Source of the DNA: Phaeosaccion multiseriatum
Taxonomy: Eukaryota > Ochrophyta, other classes
NCBI GenBank assembly: GCA_965112735.1
Contig: OZ218952.1
Span: 4,526,001 to 4,590,000 of the forward strand
DNA: 64,000 bases
Reading direction: 5' to 3'
The notes under the pieces are model-generated. The model was not told the DNA's origin. It saw only the letters and a program-made list of their open reading frames with translations, and did not search any database. The position numbers and the translations under genes are program-made. Every line of letters begins with the position of its first letter. The first letter of the stretch is position 1. Shown here piece after piece: positions 1 to 12,623 of the stretch.

Positions 1-973
1 CGAAGCCGTTCGGAGTGGCCTCTAACTCCGCCACAACGTGCTTGAACCGCGGGGGGGCCGGAAACATCTTGTCCACGGTTAGACGTAGCGTGTCTCCGAT
101 CAGCGCCGTGAGCAGCTCTTCCAGTAAAGGGCAGGAGAACTCGAGGCACGGGTTGGAGTTAACCTCCAGTAACGTCACGTTGAGATTCGCATCGACCATA
201 AAGTCGTATCCGAAGAGCTCGAATCCGCACTTGCTGCCATCTGTGACTCTGCTGTGGCCCATATTCCTGCTGCTGGTGCTGCCCATGTGACTGGTGCTGC
301 TGATGGAGTGTTCCACCGCAGCGATAGACTGGGCCACAAGGCTCTGCATACGCGGCTGCAGCACCTCCCACACCCACCCACGCTGTTGCCCGTATGCCTG
401 CTCCTGCCCCTGACCCACGCAATGCTGCTGTTCCCCATATGACTGCTGCTGCGGCTCATGCAAATCGTCGAGATATCGCTGCAGTTCCTCCATGCTCATC
501 TGTCAGTGACCCCGGGGGGGAGGAGGGAGGGGAGGGAGGGAGGGTGGAAGCGTCAGGAGGGAAGGGAGTGAGAGGGGGGGGACAGGGGGGCGAGGGGAGG
601 GAGAGGAGGGAGGGGAGGGAGAAGAGGGAGAAGAGGGAGGGGAGGGAGAGGAAGAAGGGAGAGAGGGTGTATTCCAACGGGCTGTGTGCTGCCTTCCCTT
701 CCCTTCCCTTCCATTCCATTCCCTTCCCTACCTTATTTCCCGCCTCGAATTTGCCGTAACTGTCGCTCTTCTGCTGCACGGCATCGTTGGTGAGATGTAT
801 GCACCGATCTGTGAGCTTGCTCGGGTCTGTGGAGTACTTCTTCCCACTGAGGCGAACGTACTGGCGCTTGTACATGTACACACTTGGCCGACCACCGCCT
901 CCCGCCTTTCGACTCGGTACTGCTAGCACAAAGCACCTGAGGGAGTGTCCATCATCGGTCGATTGGTTTCACA

Positions 974-1038
<65 letters not shown>

Positions 1039-1868
1039 CCAGAGGAACAGAGGAGGGGGAGGGGGGGGGGGGGGGAGGGCGCATCTGATGAGGCGTCTTG
1101 ACTGTCTACTTGCCATACCGAGGGTCCCTTCCTTTCACCCTCCCCCCTCACACACCCCAGTCTCGATCCACCCCCACCCGCCCCTCTCTCCGTCTTACCG
1201 AATGTCAAACTTCCTCCCCTTGATGAGCAAAGGCCTTTCTAGGTACTTTTGTACAATCCAGCCGGGATGTGCGCTCTTCCTCCTCTTCTTCTTGTTCTTC
1301 TTCTTCCCCTTCCTCCTGTGGGCCTCCCTCTCCTCCCTCTCTCCTCCCCTGCCCCTGCTAGTACCTCTACTGCTTTCCCTTCTAACTACTTGTGCCTCTT
1401 GTACTGCGCCTCCGCCAAACACCCCATCGACCTTTCTCAGCAAGGCGTCTATGCCCGCGCACACCTCTATACCGTTGCCCCTGTTGGACATAGAGGCCGG
1501 CTTCAGAATCCAAAGAGGAGGGCACACGCCATCTACAACCCTGCTGCTGCTGCTGCTGCTGCTGCTGCTTCTGCCGCCGCTGCTGCTGCTACTGCTGATG
1601 TTGAGGCTATTCCTCGCCTTGAGTACGGCGTTGTTGTAGTTCAAGAGCGCCTCTCTGTCGTCGCCTCTGCCGTGTCCTTCGCCCCGGCAGAGGTTCGTCT
1701 CAGCTCCTATTGCAGGTCGAGCTTTTCCCTCCTCCTCTCCTTCACCTCCTGATCGCCGGCCCGAGAGTGAAGGTGAGATAGACGGTAAGCGTGCTTCCTC
1801 TTCTCCTACTGTTACTGCTGCTGCTGTTACGGCTTTCTCTGTTGCATTCCCAACTGCCGCCGCTGTCG

Positions 1869-1914
<46 letters not shown>

Positions 1915-2866
1915 GGCTGCTGCCGTCCTGAGGTAGAAGGTCGGAGGCACAATGGAGAACAAATCGTCTCCACTGCGGGCGCAGTACGCTCGGAGAGACT
2001 GAAAGAGGCCCTTTTTGGTCACCAATCCCTTGTTGAACTGCAGGTGGTTGATGGCCTGCTTTGTCGGCTTTCTCGCGCCACCCTGCGTGTGGAGAGATAG
2101 CAGCAGCAGGAACGTCAGGGAGAATGGAAGAAGAATGGGTAGAGCAGGAGCGCGTGAGTCGACTGACAGACACACAGGTAGGCAGCCAGTCAGAAGGACA
2201 GGGATAGAAAGGCAGATAGCAGACAGTCCCTAGACAGAGAGAGAAAGACATGTCAGAGAGAAAAAACACACCTGATCGTCGAAGAGAGTCTTGAAGCGAG
2301 AGGGGATGAGGTACATGTCCCAGATGAAGTTGCACGTGGAAAGGTCGGGCTTGCCTCGCTCGCCCCCCCGAGCGCAGCTTCCCCACCACGGCCGATCGCG
2401 CAGGGCCTTGAGGATTGCGCTAGAGTTGTTGCCCGGCAAAACCGCGTACTGGTGAGCGTGTTATAGGAAGCAAGAGGAGGATATCAGGTACAGGGGCATG
2501 CAGAGGAGGGGGGCGGGGGGTGGAGGATGCAGAGGAGGAGGAGGACGAGGAGGACGAGGAGGAGGAAGAGATGTGTTGTACGTGACGTACTTTGTAGCAG
2601 ACTGGCAGACTATGGTTCATCCGAGGCCGGCGCCTTCCACTCCCCAGTCGCCGCTGCGGCTCCCCGGCATCGGTCTCCCCCGCTCGTTTAGGCACCGGCA
2701 AGGAAAGGCGCCTGCTCAGCTCTCGGCTGCCCCCCCCGGCCTCCTTGAGGGAAACGCTGGTGCTCCTCTTCAAGAGCTTGCTCTTCTTTTCCTTTCTCCC
2801 TACCGGAAGGGAGGGGAGCTGCTGATGGCCAATTGCATCATGTGCTTCAGGCCCTGGGTCCTTCAT
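1..2866 (-). CDS. Tubulin-tyrosine ligase-like (TTLL) protein, 3' end beyond window
   Basis: The protein adds amino acids to tubulin or a related substrate if it acts like the TTL family. Exons on the minus strand: 2866-2591, 2448-2272, 2082-1199, 936-732 and 499 to the window edge; phases agree at every junction, giving about 680 residues so far. TTL motifs in order are YAVLPGNNSSAILKAL, KQAINHLQFNKGLVTKKG, the ATP-grasp motif WILKPASMSNRGNG, WIVQKYLERPLLIKGRKFDIR (split by a phase-2 intron before CFVL), DRCIHLTNDAVQ, and GFELFGYDFMVDANLNVTLLEVNS. The third exon carries Ala-rich and Ser/Gly/Lys-rich inserts between catalytic motifs. The first 92 residues are basic and unrelated to TTL. Which TTLL subfamily (glutamylase, glycylase or tyrosine ligase) cannot be decided here. 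It is head-to-head with the LRR gene. Confidence 0.9.
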
Positions 2867-3074
2867 CCAACTCTAGAGGCTTCTGTCAGTGGGGGGATGA
2901 TTCTCACAGTTACGGAAATTGCTTGGGCCTGGGCCGTAGTGCTTGGGCTGGCGTAACAGGCCTTTGTTTGACTTTATTTTGTGCTGTGCCATGCGAAAGG
3001 CGGAGCGAACGTAGCACTAGAAGAGAGAAGGGAGGGGAGAGCCCCCGGCACGAGTAGTAGCACAGGTTTGCAAG
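2867..3074. promoter_or_regulatory. Divergent promoter between TTLL and LRR genes
   Basis: These 208 bases separate the start codons of two oppositely transcribed genes, so both 5' UTRs and promoters must lie here. No TATA box or other clear element was seen. The role is inferred from gene layout only. Confidence 0.4.
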
Positions 3075-4120
3075 ATGAAGAGGCGGAGAGCTAAGGGGAC
3101 GCCCAGCGCGAGAGAGCGTCGCCAGCTCCTGGCTGGGGCGCTGGCTGCCGTGCTGGCGCTGTCAGGGACGGTCGGGGTGGATGCACTGCAGCAGGAGGAG
3201 GTGCTGGTGGGGCTCTACAACGCGACGGGTGGGCCACAGGGGCTGTGGCGCAATGATTCGGGCTGGAGGGGGGCCTACGCGGGGGACGGGGACACGCTTT
3301 CGACGTGCAGGTGGTACGGCGTGGTCTGTACAAGTAGCAGTGGTCTGTCGGGAAACGTCACGGAGATATGGCTGCGCGACAACGGCTTGGTAGGCGATTT
3401 AGACTCGGCGCTGACGACATCAGGTTTCGCAGACTTGACAGCACTTGAAGCGCTGGACTTGTCGAGGAATGACCTCAGTGGAGAGCTGTCCTTGACCCTG
3501 GCAACGATGGACAGTCTTAAGTCAATCAACTTGGCCGGCAATAAGCTGACATCAATACCGGACGGGTGGGGGGGGAATGCCTCCGACCCTTCTTCGGGCA
3601 CTGGTGACACCAGTGCCACCGCCCTGGAGCACCTGGTTCTCACCTCCAACAGCATCTCCGGGCAGCTCCCCGCATCCTGGCTAGCTGTGCAAGACGCTGA
3701 TGCCTCCCAGCTACTACATCAGAGGGCGAACAGCTCCGTGCTTTCCTCGCTTCGATCGCTGCTGCTCGGCAACAACAACCTTACTCAGTCGGCCTACCAA
3801 GCGCTGCAGTCCGTGCTGACGTTGAGTGCCATCCAAACACTCGACCTCAGCAGCAACAACCTCTACGGCCCCATTGTGAACTGCTTCGTCCTGCAAGTCT
3901 GCGAGGATTGGAGTGACTGCTCCTCCACCACAACTTGGTTCGGAGGGGAGAGGCTGAGCCTCTTGCGTCTGGCGGACAACGCGCTGAATGAGTCCTTGCC
4001 CTCCGAGGGGCTTCCCTCCTCCCTTGCCGTGCTTGACATGTCCGAAAACGCCTTCTCTGGGCCGCTGCCAAAAGACTATTCCCTCCTACTGGTGCTTCAC
4101 GTCGACGGCAATAGCCAACT

Positions 4121-4153
<33 letters not shown>

Positions 4154-7100
4154 GGAGGTTTCCAACAGCAGCAGCACTTCTCCCGCTACATATGGAAACT
4201 ACAGCTGCCCCTCCATCGTCGCGGCTGCTGGGGTATCAGAGGGCATGCATCTGAGCTTGGACCCGTCGTACCTCGCCTTCGAACATTGCTCCTGCTCGGC
4301 TGGGCAGCAGCGCTCCTCAGACTCCTCCGATTGCGAACCTTGCCCCCTGGGGACGTATCGATCTAATGCAGCGGCTTCGAATGAGTGCTCAGCCTGCCCG
4401 CTGGGGTCCACCACAGCCTCCACGGTAAGTGAGAGAGACTGATGAGAGACTGAAGGGAGCTGTGGTTGAGTAGTGGGAGGCAGGGGAGACCTTTGTCCCC
4501 CCCCGTTCATGATCTTCTTCGCTCCTTAGGGTGCCATCGCCGTGCCCTACGCCCCGCCTAGCGTTGTCCCACTCCCATCCACGCACACACACACCCACGC
4601 ACCCACCTTTGGCATTGCTCTTCCTGTTTATTATCTTTCACTCCCTCTGTAGGGTGCCATCGGCGTCTCCGAGTGTCTGTGCCCTCCCTCGACGTACCTC
4701 TCCGTCTCCCTCGATGGCAGTCAATGCGCGGCGTGCCCTGCCTTCTCAAACCACTCCTGGACCGGGGCTGCAGACGTCAGCGCCTGCCAGTGCAGCACCG
4801 GCCGATTCCTCAACGAGACAGTTGGTGATTCAGCAGCAGTGTGCCAAGAGTGCCCCCAGGGTACCTACAAGAGCGGGGAGGGCAACGCCGTGGAGCTGTG
4901 CCAACAGTGTCCCCCGGGCTTCATCTCAACAGCCACAGGCGCAACGAGCAGCTCGGTTTGCGTTCCCTGCCCCGCCGGTGCGTACAGACCGAACGACGCA
5001 TCTGCTGCCATCTGCAAGCTCTGCCCTGCAGGGACATACTCGGAGGTCGAAGGGGCCGTATCTGCCAGCCTGTGTGTAGACTGTCCGGCCGGATTCTACT
5101 CATCGCAGGAGGGGGCGGGCAACAGAACGACGACGTGCGAGGCGTGTCCTGCCAACACCTTCTCATCTGAGGCGGGGCAAGTGTCAAGTGCTGCTTGTGA
5201 GGAGTGCGACTTGGGCTTCTTCTCGGACAGTGGGAGTTTCACTTGCACGCAGGAGATTGGCAATGGCCGCAAGATGCTGATGGTGTATCTGATTGTTGGG
5301 GTGTCTACGTTTACCTGCATTCTGCTTTTTATCGGCATTGGCACCAAGGGGGGTGAGTGAGTGAGTGAGTGAGTGAGGGGGGGGTGATTGAGTGAGTGAG
5401 TGAGTGAGAGGGGGTGAGTGAGTGAGTCAGTGAAGGGTGGAGAGAGACGAGAGGGAGAGGTGGGAGAAGAGACGAAAAGCAGATGAAAGTGGGAGACGGG
5501 GGAGAGAAGAGAGGGAGGGAGAAAGAGCGAGAGAGAGAGAGACGGAAGAGAGAGTGCCCTCATCCTCCTCCCTCCCACCTTCCCCCTCCTCACCCCCTCC
5601 CCACCCTCCCCCTCCTCCCCAGTGGTCAAGAAGGACAAGGCTGATGTGCGCCTTCTGGTGCCATACATGATGGCGCGTGCCAAACACCGTGCCGTCATGT
5701 GGGCAATCTTCTTCCACACACTCGAGGCTCTTGATCTCCTCATTGGCTTTGCCCTCTTCATCTACCTTATGGACCACGACCTGGTGTCAGGTAATCTTAC
5801 GGTTTCAGTTGCAGGGGGCAAGGAAGAACGGTAGCAGGTGTCAAAACAGCAGTGCTGGCTCTATCACTCTTTCAATATCGATCCGATTTTATGTCGAAGG
5901 TAGAGAGATGGATTCGATCCGCAAATTGCGACTCCATATCGAAGACAGCTTATCGATCCGAATATCTGTATCGCTGTTGCTTCTCCTCTGGTTGTGTCAG
6001 GCCTTGCGCTGGTGCTCTACTGCTGTGCCGTGACTGTCGGTCTGCTGCTGACGGTGTATCGCCTCTATCGAGTCATATGGGCACAGTGCTGCCTGCGGAC
6101 TGTCTGGGTGGAGAAGACGCATGTCGAGAAGACAGGGTGAGTGAGTGAGTAAGTGAGTGAGTGAGGGAGGGAGGGAGTGAGTGAGGGAGGGAGTGAGTGA
6201 GTGAGTGTGCAAGTGAGTGAGTGAGTGAGTGAGTAAGGGAGGGGAGGAGGAGAGAAGAAAGGATTGAGCGAGGGAGGGAGTAAGTAAGTAAGTGAGTGAG
6301 TGAGTGAGTGAGTGAGTGAGTGAGTGAGATCTGAACTGAACTCGCTCCCCCCTCCCACTCCCCCCCACCCATCACCCACCCACCCACCTACCTACCCACC
6401 CACCCACCCAACCCACCCTACCTACACCCACAACACACCTTCCCGTATCACCCATCTGCTGCCATCCATCTGCGTCACCCCATCCGCTGCCATCCACTGC
6501 GTCACCCCATCCGCTGCCATCCACTGCGTCACCCATCTGCTGCCATCCACTGCGTCACCCCATCCGCTGCCATCCATCTGTGTCACCCCATTGTACAGCA
6601 AAACGTCCATCACCACCTTCTCCGATCCCAACGCGAAGCGATCAAGGCAAGAGCTGCACCCGGCGGACTCACAGTTGGTGGTCGAATTGGTCAAGATACT
6701 CAAACATCTCAATGTTAACAAGTTTAAAGTGCAGATTTGCGTGGTGATGGACATTCCGCTCACGGTGCTCAACCTCTACATTCTGTTGGCTGTGAGGAGC
6801 AGTCTCATTGAGGTGAGAGTGTGTACGTACGTGCGTCAGTCTGTCATTCTGTCTGTCTGCCTGTCTTTCTGTGTGTGCGTTGTATATGTGTGTGCGTGCG
6901 CGGAAACACAAACGACCCCCTCCTCTCTCTCCTCTCCTCCCCCCCTCCTATCTCCCCTCTCCTCCCCAGAACCCCATCTTTCTCTCCTCCCTCGTCATCG
7001 CAGTGTTCAGTGCGGGTAAGGTGAGCACGCTGATTGAGTACCACTTGGAACTAAGGCAGCGAAAGTACAAACTCGACAGGCTACTCGAGACGGAGATGGC

Positions 7101-7155
7101 TGCGGAAGATGCAAGCAAGGAGCCGCCGGCCAACGTCACCTACACAGAGAGCTAA
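3075..7155 (+). CDS. Secreted LRR / cysteine-rich (ephrin-receptor-like) multi-pass membrane protein
   Basis: Exons 3075-4424, 4653-5352, 5623-5790, 6001-6136, 6599-6812 and 6970-7155 join in phase to a 917-residue protein. Residues 1-38 are a basic region followed by a hydrophobic signal peptide. Residues 40-400 hold plant-type leucine-rich repeats (WYGVVCTSS cap, then LDLSRNDLSG, INLAGNKLTS and LDLSSNNLYG). A Ser run interrupts the last repeats. Residues about 415-650 are a cysteine-rich tandem of the form CxxCPxGTY, typical of ephrin-receptor/TNFR-like GCC2-GCC3 modules. About five membrane segments follow (near 655-680, 705-730, 741-765, 832-850, 856-878), and the tail is short and polar. 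An adhesion or receptor role at the cell surface is inferred. Ligand and signalling partner are unknown, and no kinase domain is present. Confidence 0.85.
4425..4652 (+). other. Intron with duplicated splice acceptor
   Basis: The chosen acceptor ends at 4652, followed by GGTGCCATCGGCGTC. An almost identical acceptor block, TTAGGGTGCCATCGCCGTG, lies upstream with AG at 4528-4529. Splicing at the upstream copy keeps the frame but meets a stop at the real acceptor (CTGTAG). The two blocks look like a local duplication. Confidence 0.6.
6137..6598 (+). repeat. Intron made of GTGA microsatellite and about 28-bp tandem repeats
   Basis: The intron opens with (GTGA)n directly at the donor and ends with about five units of roughly 27-30 bases containing CATCCGCTGCCATCCACTGCG, between about 6450 and 6590. 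Units are adjacent and imperfect. There are no spacers, so this is a minisatellite. Confidence 0.7.
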
Positions 7156-7322
7156 GCAGACTGACAGAGAGAGAGGGACAACCCACTGCACAAAAGTGTA
7201 AACACCACGGACCAAAATCATTTATAATGCGTAATAAGATGTCTATACTTCCTTTTGTGTTCTAATACATACACATGGATGCAAAATGCAAATGTAAACG
7301 GGGGTGGGGCGGGCGCGGGCCT
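7156..7322. other. Short tail-to-tail intergenic region
   Basis: The stop codons of the LRR gene and the CW zinc-finger gene face each other across 167 bases. AT-rich stretches near 7215-7240 are the likely polyadenylation region for one or both genes; no exact signal could be assigned. Confidence 0.4.
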
Positions 7323-10300
7323 TCACAGCCCGCCGGAGGCCTGCTTCCACGCCTTGACTAACTTGAGGGGGCGGCAGCGCATCACCCTACCCGCACTAAC
7401 ACTACTACTATTACTATTCTTCTTCTCCTGCTGCTGCTCGTTCTCTTGCCCCTGCCCCTCGTGCCCGTGCTGTGTCACCAACCGCTGCTCCTCCTCCACT
7501 AATGCGTACTTTGCCACGCGCCCTGCTGCTGCTGCTGCTGCTGTATCACCAACTGCTGCACCGTCCCCACTCTCCCCCGCCTGCCGAGCAACAAGCACTA
7601 GTCCATCCTTGTGTAGCCACGAGAGGTGCCGGTCCAGCGCGAAGATGCTCACAGCCTCTGCTGCTGCTGCTGCTCCTCCTCCTCCTCCTCCTCCTCCTCC
7701 TCCTCCTCCCCCGCTCAGCTCGTCCTTCTGTACATCCTTCAACACGGCTCTCTGCACATCTGCCAGCAGCTCCAGCGCACTCAGGGGGCGAGTGGCTCGC
7801 CCCAGCGCTCTCAGCACCAGGCCTCGCAGACGAAGCTCCTCAGAGTAGGTGTTACCCTCACTGCTACCGCCACCACTGCTACTGCTGCCACGGGTGCTAC
7901 CGCCATTGGCGCTTTTGCTGCTGCTACCGCTGTTGCTGCTGCTGCCACTGTTGCTACCGTTGCTCGTTATGCTCTTGCTCTTGCTCTTACCGGAGGACCA
8001 CATCGCCACCGCTGTCGCCAAGAGAGAGCCCCCCAGGGGCTGATACATGGAGCTCTTGCAGGGCTGAGAGTGTTGGTACACAGAGCTCTTGGCATACCCT
8101 TCGATCATTCGCGGAGGAGGGGGGGTCTCATCCTCGTCCTCGTCCTCCTCCTCTTCTTGCTGGTCATCAACACCATTGCTATGACTGTTGCTGCCATTGC
8201 CGTTGATCATACTGCTGCCGCCGCTGCTGCTACTACCACCAACCCCATTCGGCAGAGGTGCCGCCATACTCCCCCCTCCGCCTCCGTTGGCGAGGGGCAT
8301 AATGGGGGTGGAAAATAGACTGCTGGTAGCACTCGACGCCCCCGCTTCGGCGTACGCGGCCTTGACCTTCCCGTCACTTGCAAAGATAAGCTCCCGGTAG
8401 CTCTGCCTCCCGTTGCCTTTTATCACCTTGCCTCGCATGATGTAACTCGCCCTGGGTCCTCCCTCTCCTCCTCCTCCTCCTGCTCCCCCTCCTCCTCCCC
8501 CTCCTCCTCCCCCTCCTCCCCCCGCCGCCTTGGGATCATCCTCAAGCGTGTCCTGCTCTTCCGCCGTAGAGCACGAAGCGTAGTCCTGGCTCCACGTGTT
8601 CATGCTGCAATACCATTTGTCAGGCAAGTCCTCAGGATCAAGGCCAGGAGGCAGCTTGCGCCACTTCTTACAATGCTTGCGGTCACACTGCACCCACTTG
8701 ATCTCGTTCTTCTTCGTCGAGTTGGTCGTCACCTTACTCTTGTTGGATGCTGCTGATCCCGATGCTGATGCGGATGCCGAGGATGCCGGCGCCAGCATGC
8801 TTTGCTGCCCCTCCGGGTCCGGTGTCGCAGCCCGTCCACTGCCATCCCCTGAAGCCGCGCCACCACTGCCTCCTAGGGCGCCCCCACTTGCACCAGTGAT
8901 GATCAAATTGCTCTCAGAACCCCGCCTCCTCTTGGTTCCGCTGCGCTGCTCCACAACACCGCTGCTTCCCTGGCTATGAAGGCCTGGACTTGCTGGTGCT
9001 GCTGCTGCTTCCTGGCTACGCTTCCCACCCTTGCTGCTGCCCCCCGCCCCCGACTTTGCTCCTCCTCCTCCTCCTCCTCCTCCTCCCCCTCCTGTGGTGA
9101 TATCATCCTCCGGGACATCGCACGTTGGGTGCGGCCCCATCCAAGTCGACATGTTGCAGTACCAGGTGTCAGGCAGCTTATCAATGTCCACCCCAGCCGA
9201 GGGCGGTACCCTCCTCCACTTCTGACAGCTCTTGTGCTCGCATTGGACCCACGCCTCCTCTGGCAGCGCACCAGCCACCTCCTCTTCTGCCTCCTCCGCG
9301 TGTTGGTCATACGCCGTCGTCGACAGCTTGGAGGGACTCAGCTCTTTCGGGGCCTCAAACTTGAGCCCGGCAAGCTCTCGGCTCATAGCCCTCGGTTTGT
9401 GACTCGGTTTGGGCTTCCCACCTCCTTCCTTATCCCCCTTCTCTTTCTTCTTCTCTTCCTTCACCTTCTCTGCTGTATCACCAACTGCTGCTGCTGCTTC
9501 TGCGCCCTCTTGCTGCCCGGCCCCCGACGCCGCCCTGTCCCTGTCCTGCCCCCCTCCTTCCTCCTCCTCTTCCATCTCATCCACCTCCTTCTCCCCGCCC
9601 TTCCCCTCCATGTCGCCCCCTTCTTTGGATGCGGCCTGCGGCTGCTGAGGACTAGCCAATCCCGACACTGTCTTGGATTGCCTTTGTGGCTTCTGGTGCT
9701 TCTGCTTCTTCTGAGGCGGTGGCTGTGGCTGCGACCCCCCGCCAGGTGAGTGCGGCTTCTGCTGCTCCCCCGCAAGTCTTGGACTGGGGACCTTCTTCTT
9801 TTCCAACCCTCCCCGTGCCCTCTGCTCGCCTGTCGCTGCTGCTCCTGCTGCTGTTGCTGCTGTGACTTCCGCTTCTGGATGTGCTGCATCGTCTAGAGGG
9901 CGCTTCTTGCCGCTCTTTCCTCCTCCCGAGGAAGAAGGCTCCTTCCCCTTCCCTTGTGGCGTCTTTTCTCGTAACTCACCATCCATGGCCCCCGACGCCC
10001 CCGCTGCAGGTGTAGCAGCAGCAGCTGCTGCTGCCCAGCTCCCCCCAGCAGGCTCCTCCTTGGAAGGCTTGGCCACACCAACCCCCGCTTGCTCCTCAGG
10101 GGCCGTGCACACATTGTGGGCCTTGTCCCAGCGGTTGTCACGGCACACCCAGCGCTCAGGCAGGTCGTCGGGGTTGACATTACTGGGCAGTCGTCGCCAT
10201 TTGTCACACTTGTCACATTGCACCCAGGGGCACTCCGCTGTTTCCACATCCACATCCTCCGGCATCGTGGTCGCAGAAGGAGCGGCAGCAGCCGTAGCAG

Positions 10301-12591
10301 TATCTTCTACCTCATCCCCCATCTCTCTCTCTGCCTCCTCCGAGTCTTCATTCGCCGACCCTCCTTCGTCCATCGCTGATGGGACCTCCGCATCCGCATC
10401 TGCTTCCACCACTTGCTCGCCGCCGCTGCCGTCACCTTCACCCTCCTCGTCCTTAGTGGTCGCCGAAGCCTCAACCACCGCTTCTTCCGCCTTTGTCGTG
10501 TCCTCACTGAGCCCCACTCTCTTGACGCTCGCAGCAGCACCAGCCTTCAGGGGCAAACCCACACTACCCACTGGTGGTTCGTTGTCCTTTCCGACCTCAT
10601 TCTCCTCCTTCTCCTCGCCCCCCTCCCCCTCCTCCTTCGCAGACTTCAACGATCCCACCTCCTCTTCCCGAGTCTCGTCTTTCCCCTTCTCCTCCTTCCC
10701 ATCCTTCTCCTCCTCACCTCCCTCCCCCTCCTTGACCTCACTCCTCTCCTCCTCCTCCTCTTCCTCCAACACCAAATCCTGCATCTTACCCCTCGTCTTC
10801 TTCTCCATTGGTGTAGGCAAAGGACGCTTGTGGCCCTTCCTACCGCCACCGCTGCTACTGCTACCCGTACGCCCACGCTCTTCCTCTTCGTCTCCTCCTC
10901 GCAGCAAAGAGCTACTCGACGAAGCCCTCTTGGGTCTAGGTGAGGAGGAAGACGAAGAGGAGGGGGTGCCTTCTCCTCCTCCTTCTCCTCCTTCTCCTCC
11001 TCCTCCTCCTCCTGTGCCTGTCTGCTGAAGAACTTGTTGCCTTTGCCGCTGCATGAATCGATCGGACTCCATGCTGGGTTGGAAGCGTGCCACGCTCTTT
11101 CTCTGGCGCCCGTGCACTCCTCCTCCTCCTCCTGCTGCTGCTGCTGCTGCTGCACCACCACTACCACCATCTGCGCCTTCTACCGCTAGTGCCTTTGTCT
11201 CCTGGCTGGGGGTCCGCGGTGTGCCGGCGGAGTGCTTCTTCCGCCCTTCTCGGGGTTCTCGGGGGGTGTACTTGCCCTCTGTCTGCCCGGCGTACCCCTC
11301 CTTCTCAGCGCCTGCTGTGGGGAGCTTGATCGATAGTTTCTTCCCCCCGTCCCCGCTGCTTTTTTGACCGGGTGCGGCCGCGTGTGGGCTCTTTGGCCGC
11401 TGCTTCTCAGTCTGCTGCGTGATGTCCTCTCCTTTGCCCTCATCCTTCTCTTCCTGCTGATCCTGCTCCTCTCCTTCCTCCTCCTTATTCTTCTGCTGCT
11501 GGCGGATCAGCTCTTCCTTCGACTCAGTGCCCATGTTCTTGTCGTCCGCCCCCTGCCCAACCGCCAAGCCTTGCGTCTGAGGCACATCCGTGGCCGAACC
11601 TCGCTCCTCCGTCCCTGGCCCACCCCCCCCCTTCAAGGCCTCTGCTCCCTCCTTCGCTCTAGTTCCTCCTCCGTCGTTCTCGGCGCCGGCCTTGAGACTC
11701 TTCTTCGTGGATTTTGATGTGCCTTTTCCCTCAACAGCTGCTGCTGCTGCCGCCGGCTCTTCCGGCCGACTCTTGGCCCCCTTCCCCAGCTCCTCGTCCT
11801 CCTCCTTCTTTTTCTTCTTCTTCTTTTTCTTCTTCTTCTTCTCCTCCTTCCGCAGTTCCGACTCTTGCTCTCGGCCCTTCCTTTCCCTATCGCCGGTGGA
11901 TTCTTTTGGACTCGTCTCCACAGCCTCTTCATCGTCGCCTATACATGTCTTCTCTTTCCTGTGCCCCTCCTGCCCTTGTTCCTGCTCTTGCTGCTGCTCC
12001 TCCTCCTCCTCCTCCTCCTCCTCCTCCTTCTTCTTCTCCCATCCCTTTCGCCCCCGCGTCCCGTCCCTACCCTCTTGGTCGTCTCGTTGATAGCCGCCCA
12101 TGTGCCCTCCTTCCGAGCCCTCACGCCCAGCAGCTTCGCGAGCTGATGGTCCTTTCCCTCCTCCTACGCCAACCTCCTCGTCACGCGTCAGCTCCACCTC
12201 ACGGCCTCCAGGCACACCTTCGTCCTTTCTACTCGGACCCATCTCCCCTTCCCCACCTGTCACTGCTATATTCGCATCCTTCTTTGCTTGTTCTTCCTCT
12301 TCTTTTCCGTCTCGTTTCTCCTCATTCTCTTGTCCCTCCTTCTCCTTCTCCTGATTCCTGCCCTCGTTGCCCATTCCTTCCTTTCCCTTCTCCAAGCTCT
12401 CTTGTTTTACCCCCTCCGACCCACCCTTCCCTGCCTCATGTCCTTTCTGACTCCCTTCGTCCAGTTCCACCGGGGTCACCTCCCCTTTCGAGCTCCTCCT
12501 CCTCTTCTTCCCCTTCTTCCCTCCACCTGCTACCGTGCCGCTGCCCTCCTTCTGCAATCCTTTCGAACATGATGATGATGATGATGATGAC

Positions 12592-12623
<32 letters not shown>

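Noticed and set aside
1195-1960. Long plus-strand frames rich in Leu/Pro or Ala opposite the TTLL gene
   Set aside because: They are antisense shadows of CTG/CAG and GAA/TTC repeats; the minus frame carries real TTL motifs.
6450-6590. Regular 27-30 base repeats that resemble a CRISPR array
   Set aside because: Units are directly adjacent with no unique spacers, in an intron of a nuclear gene; a minisatellite explains them.
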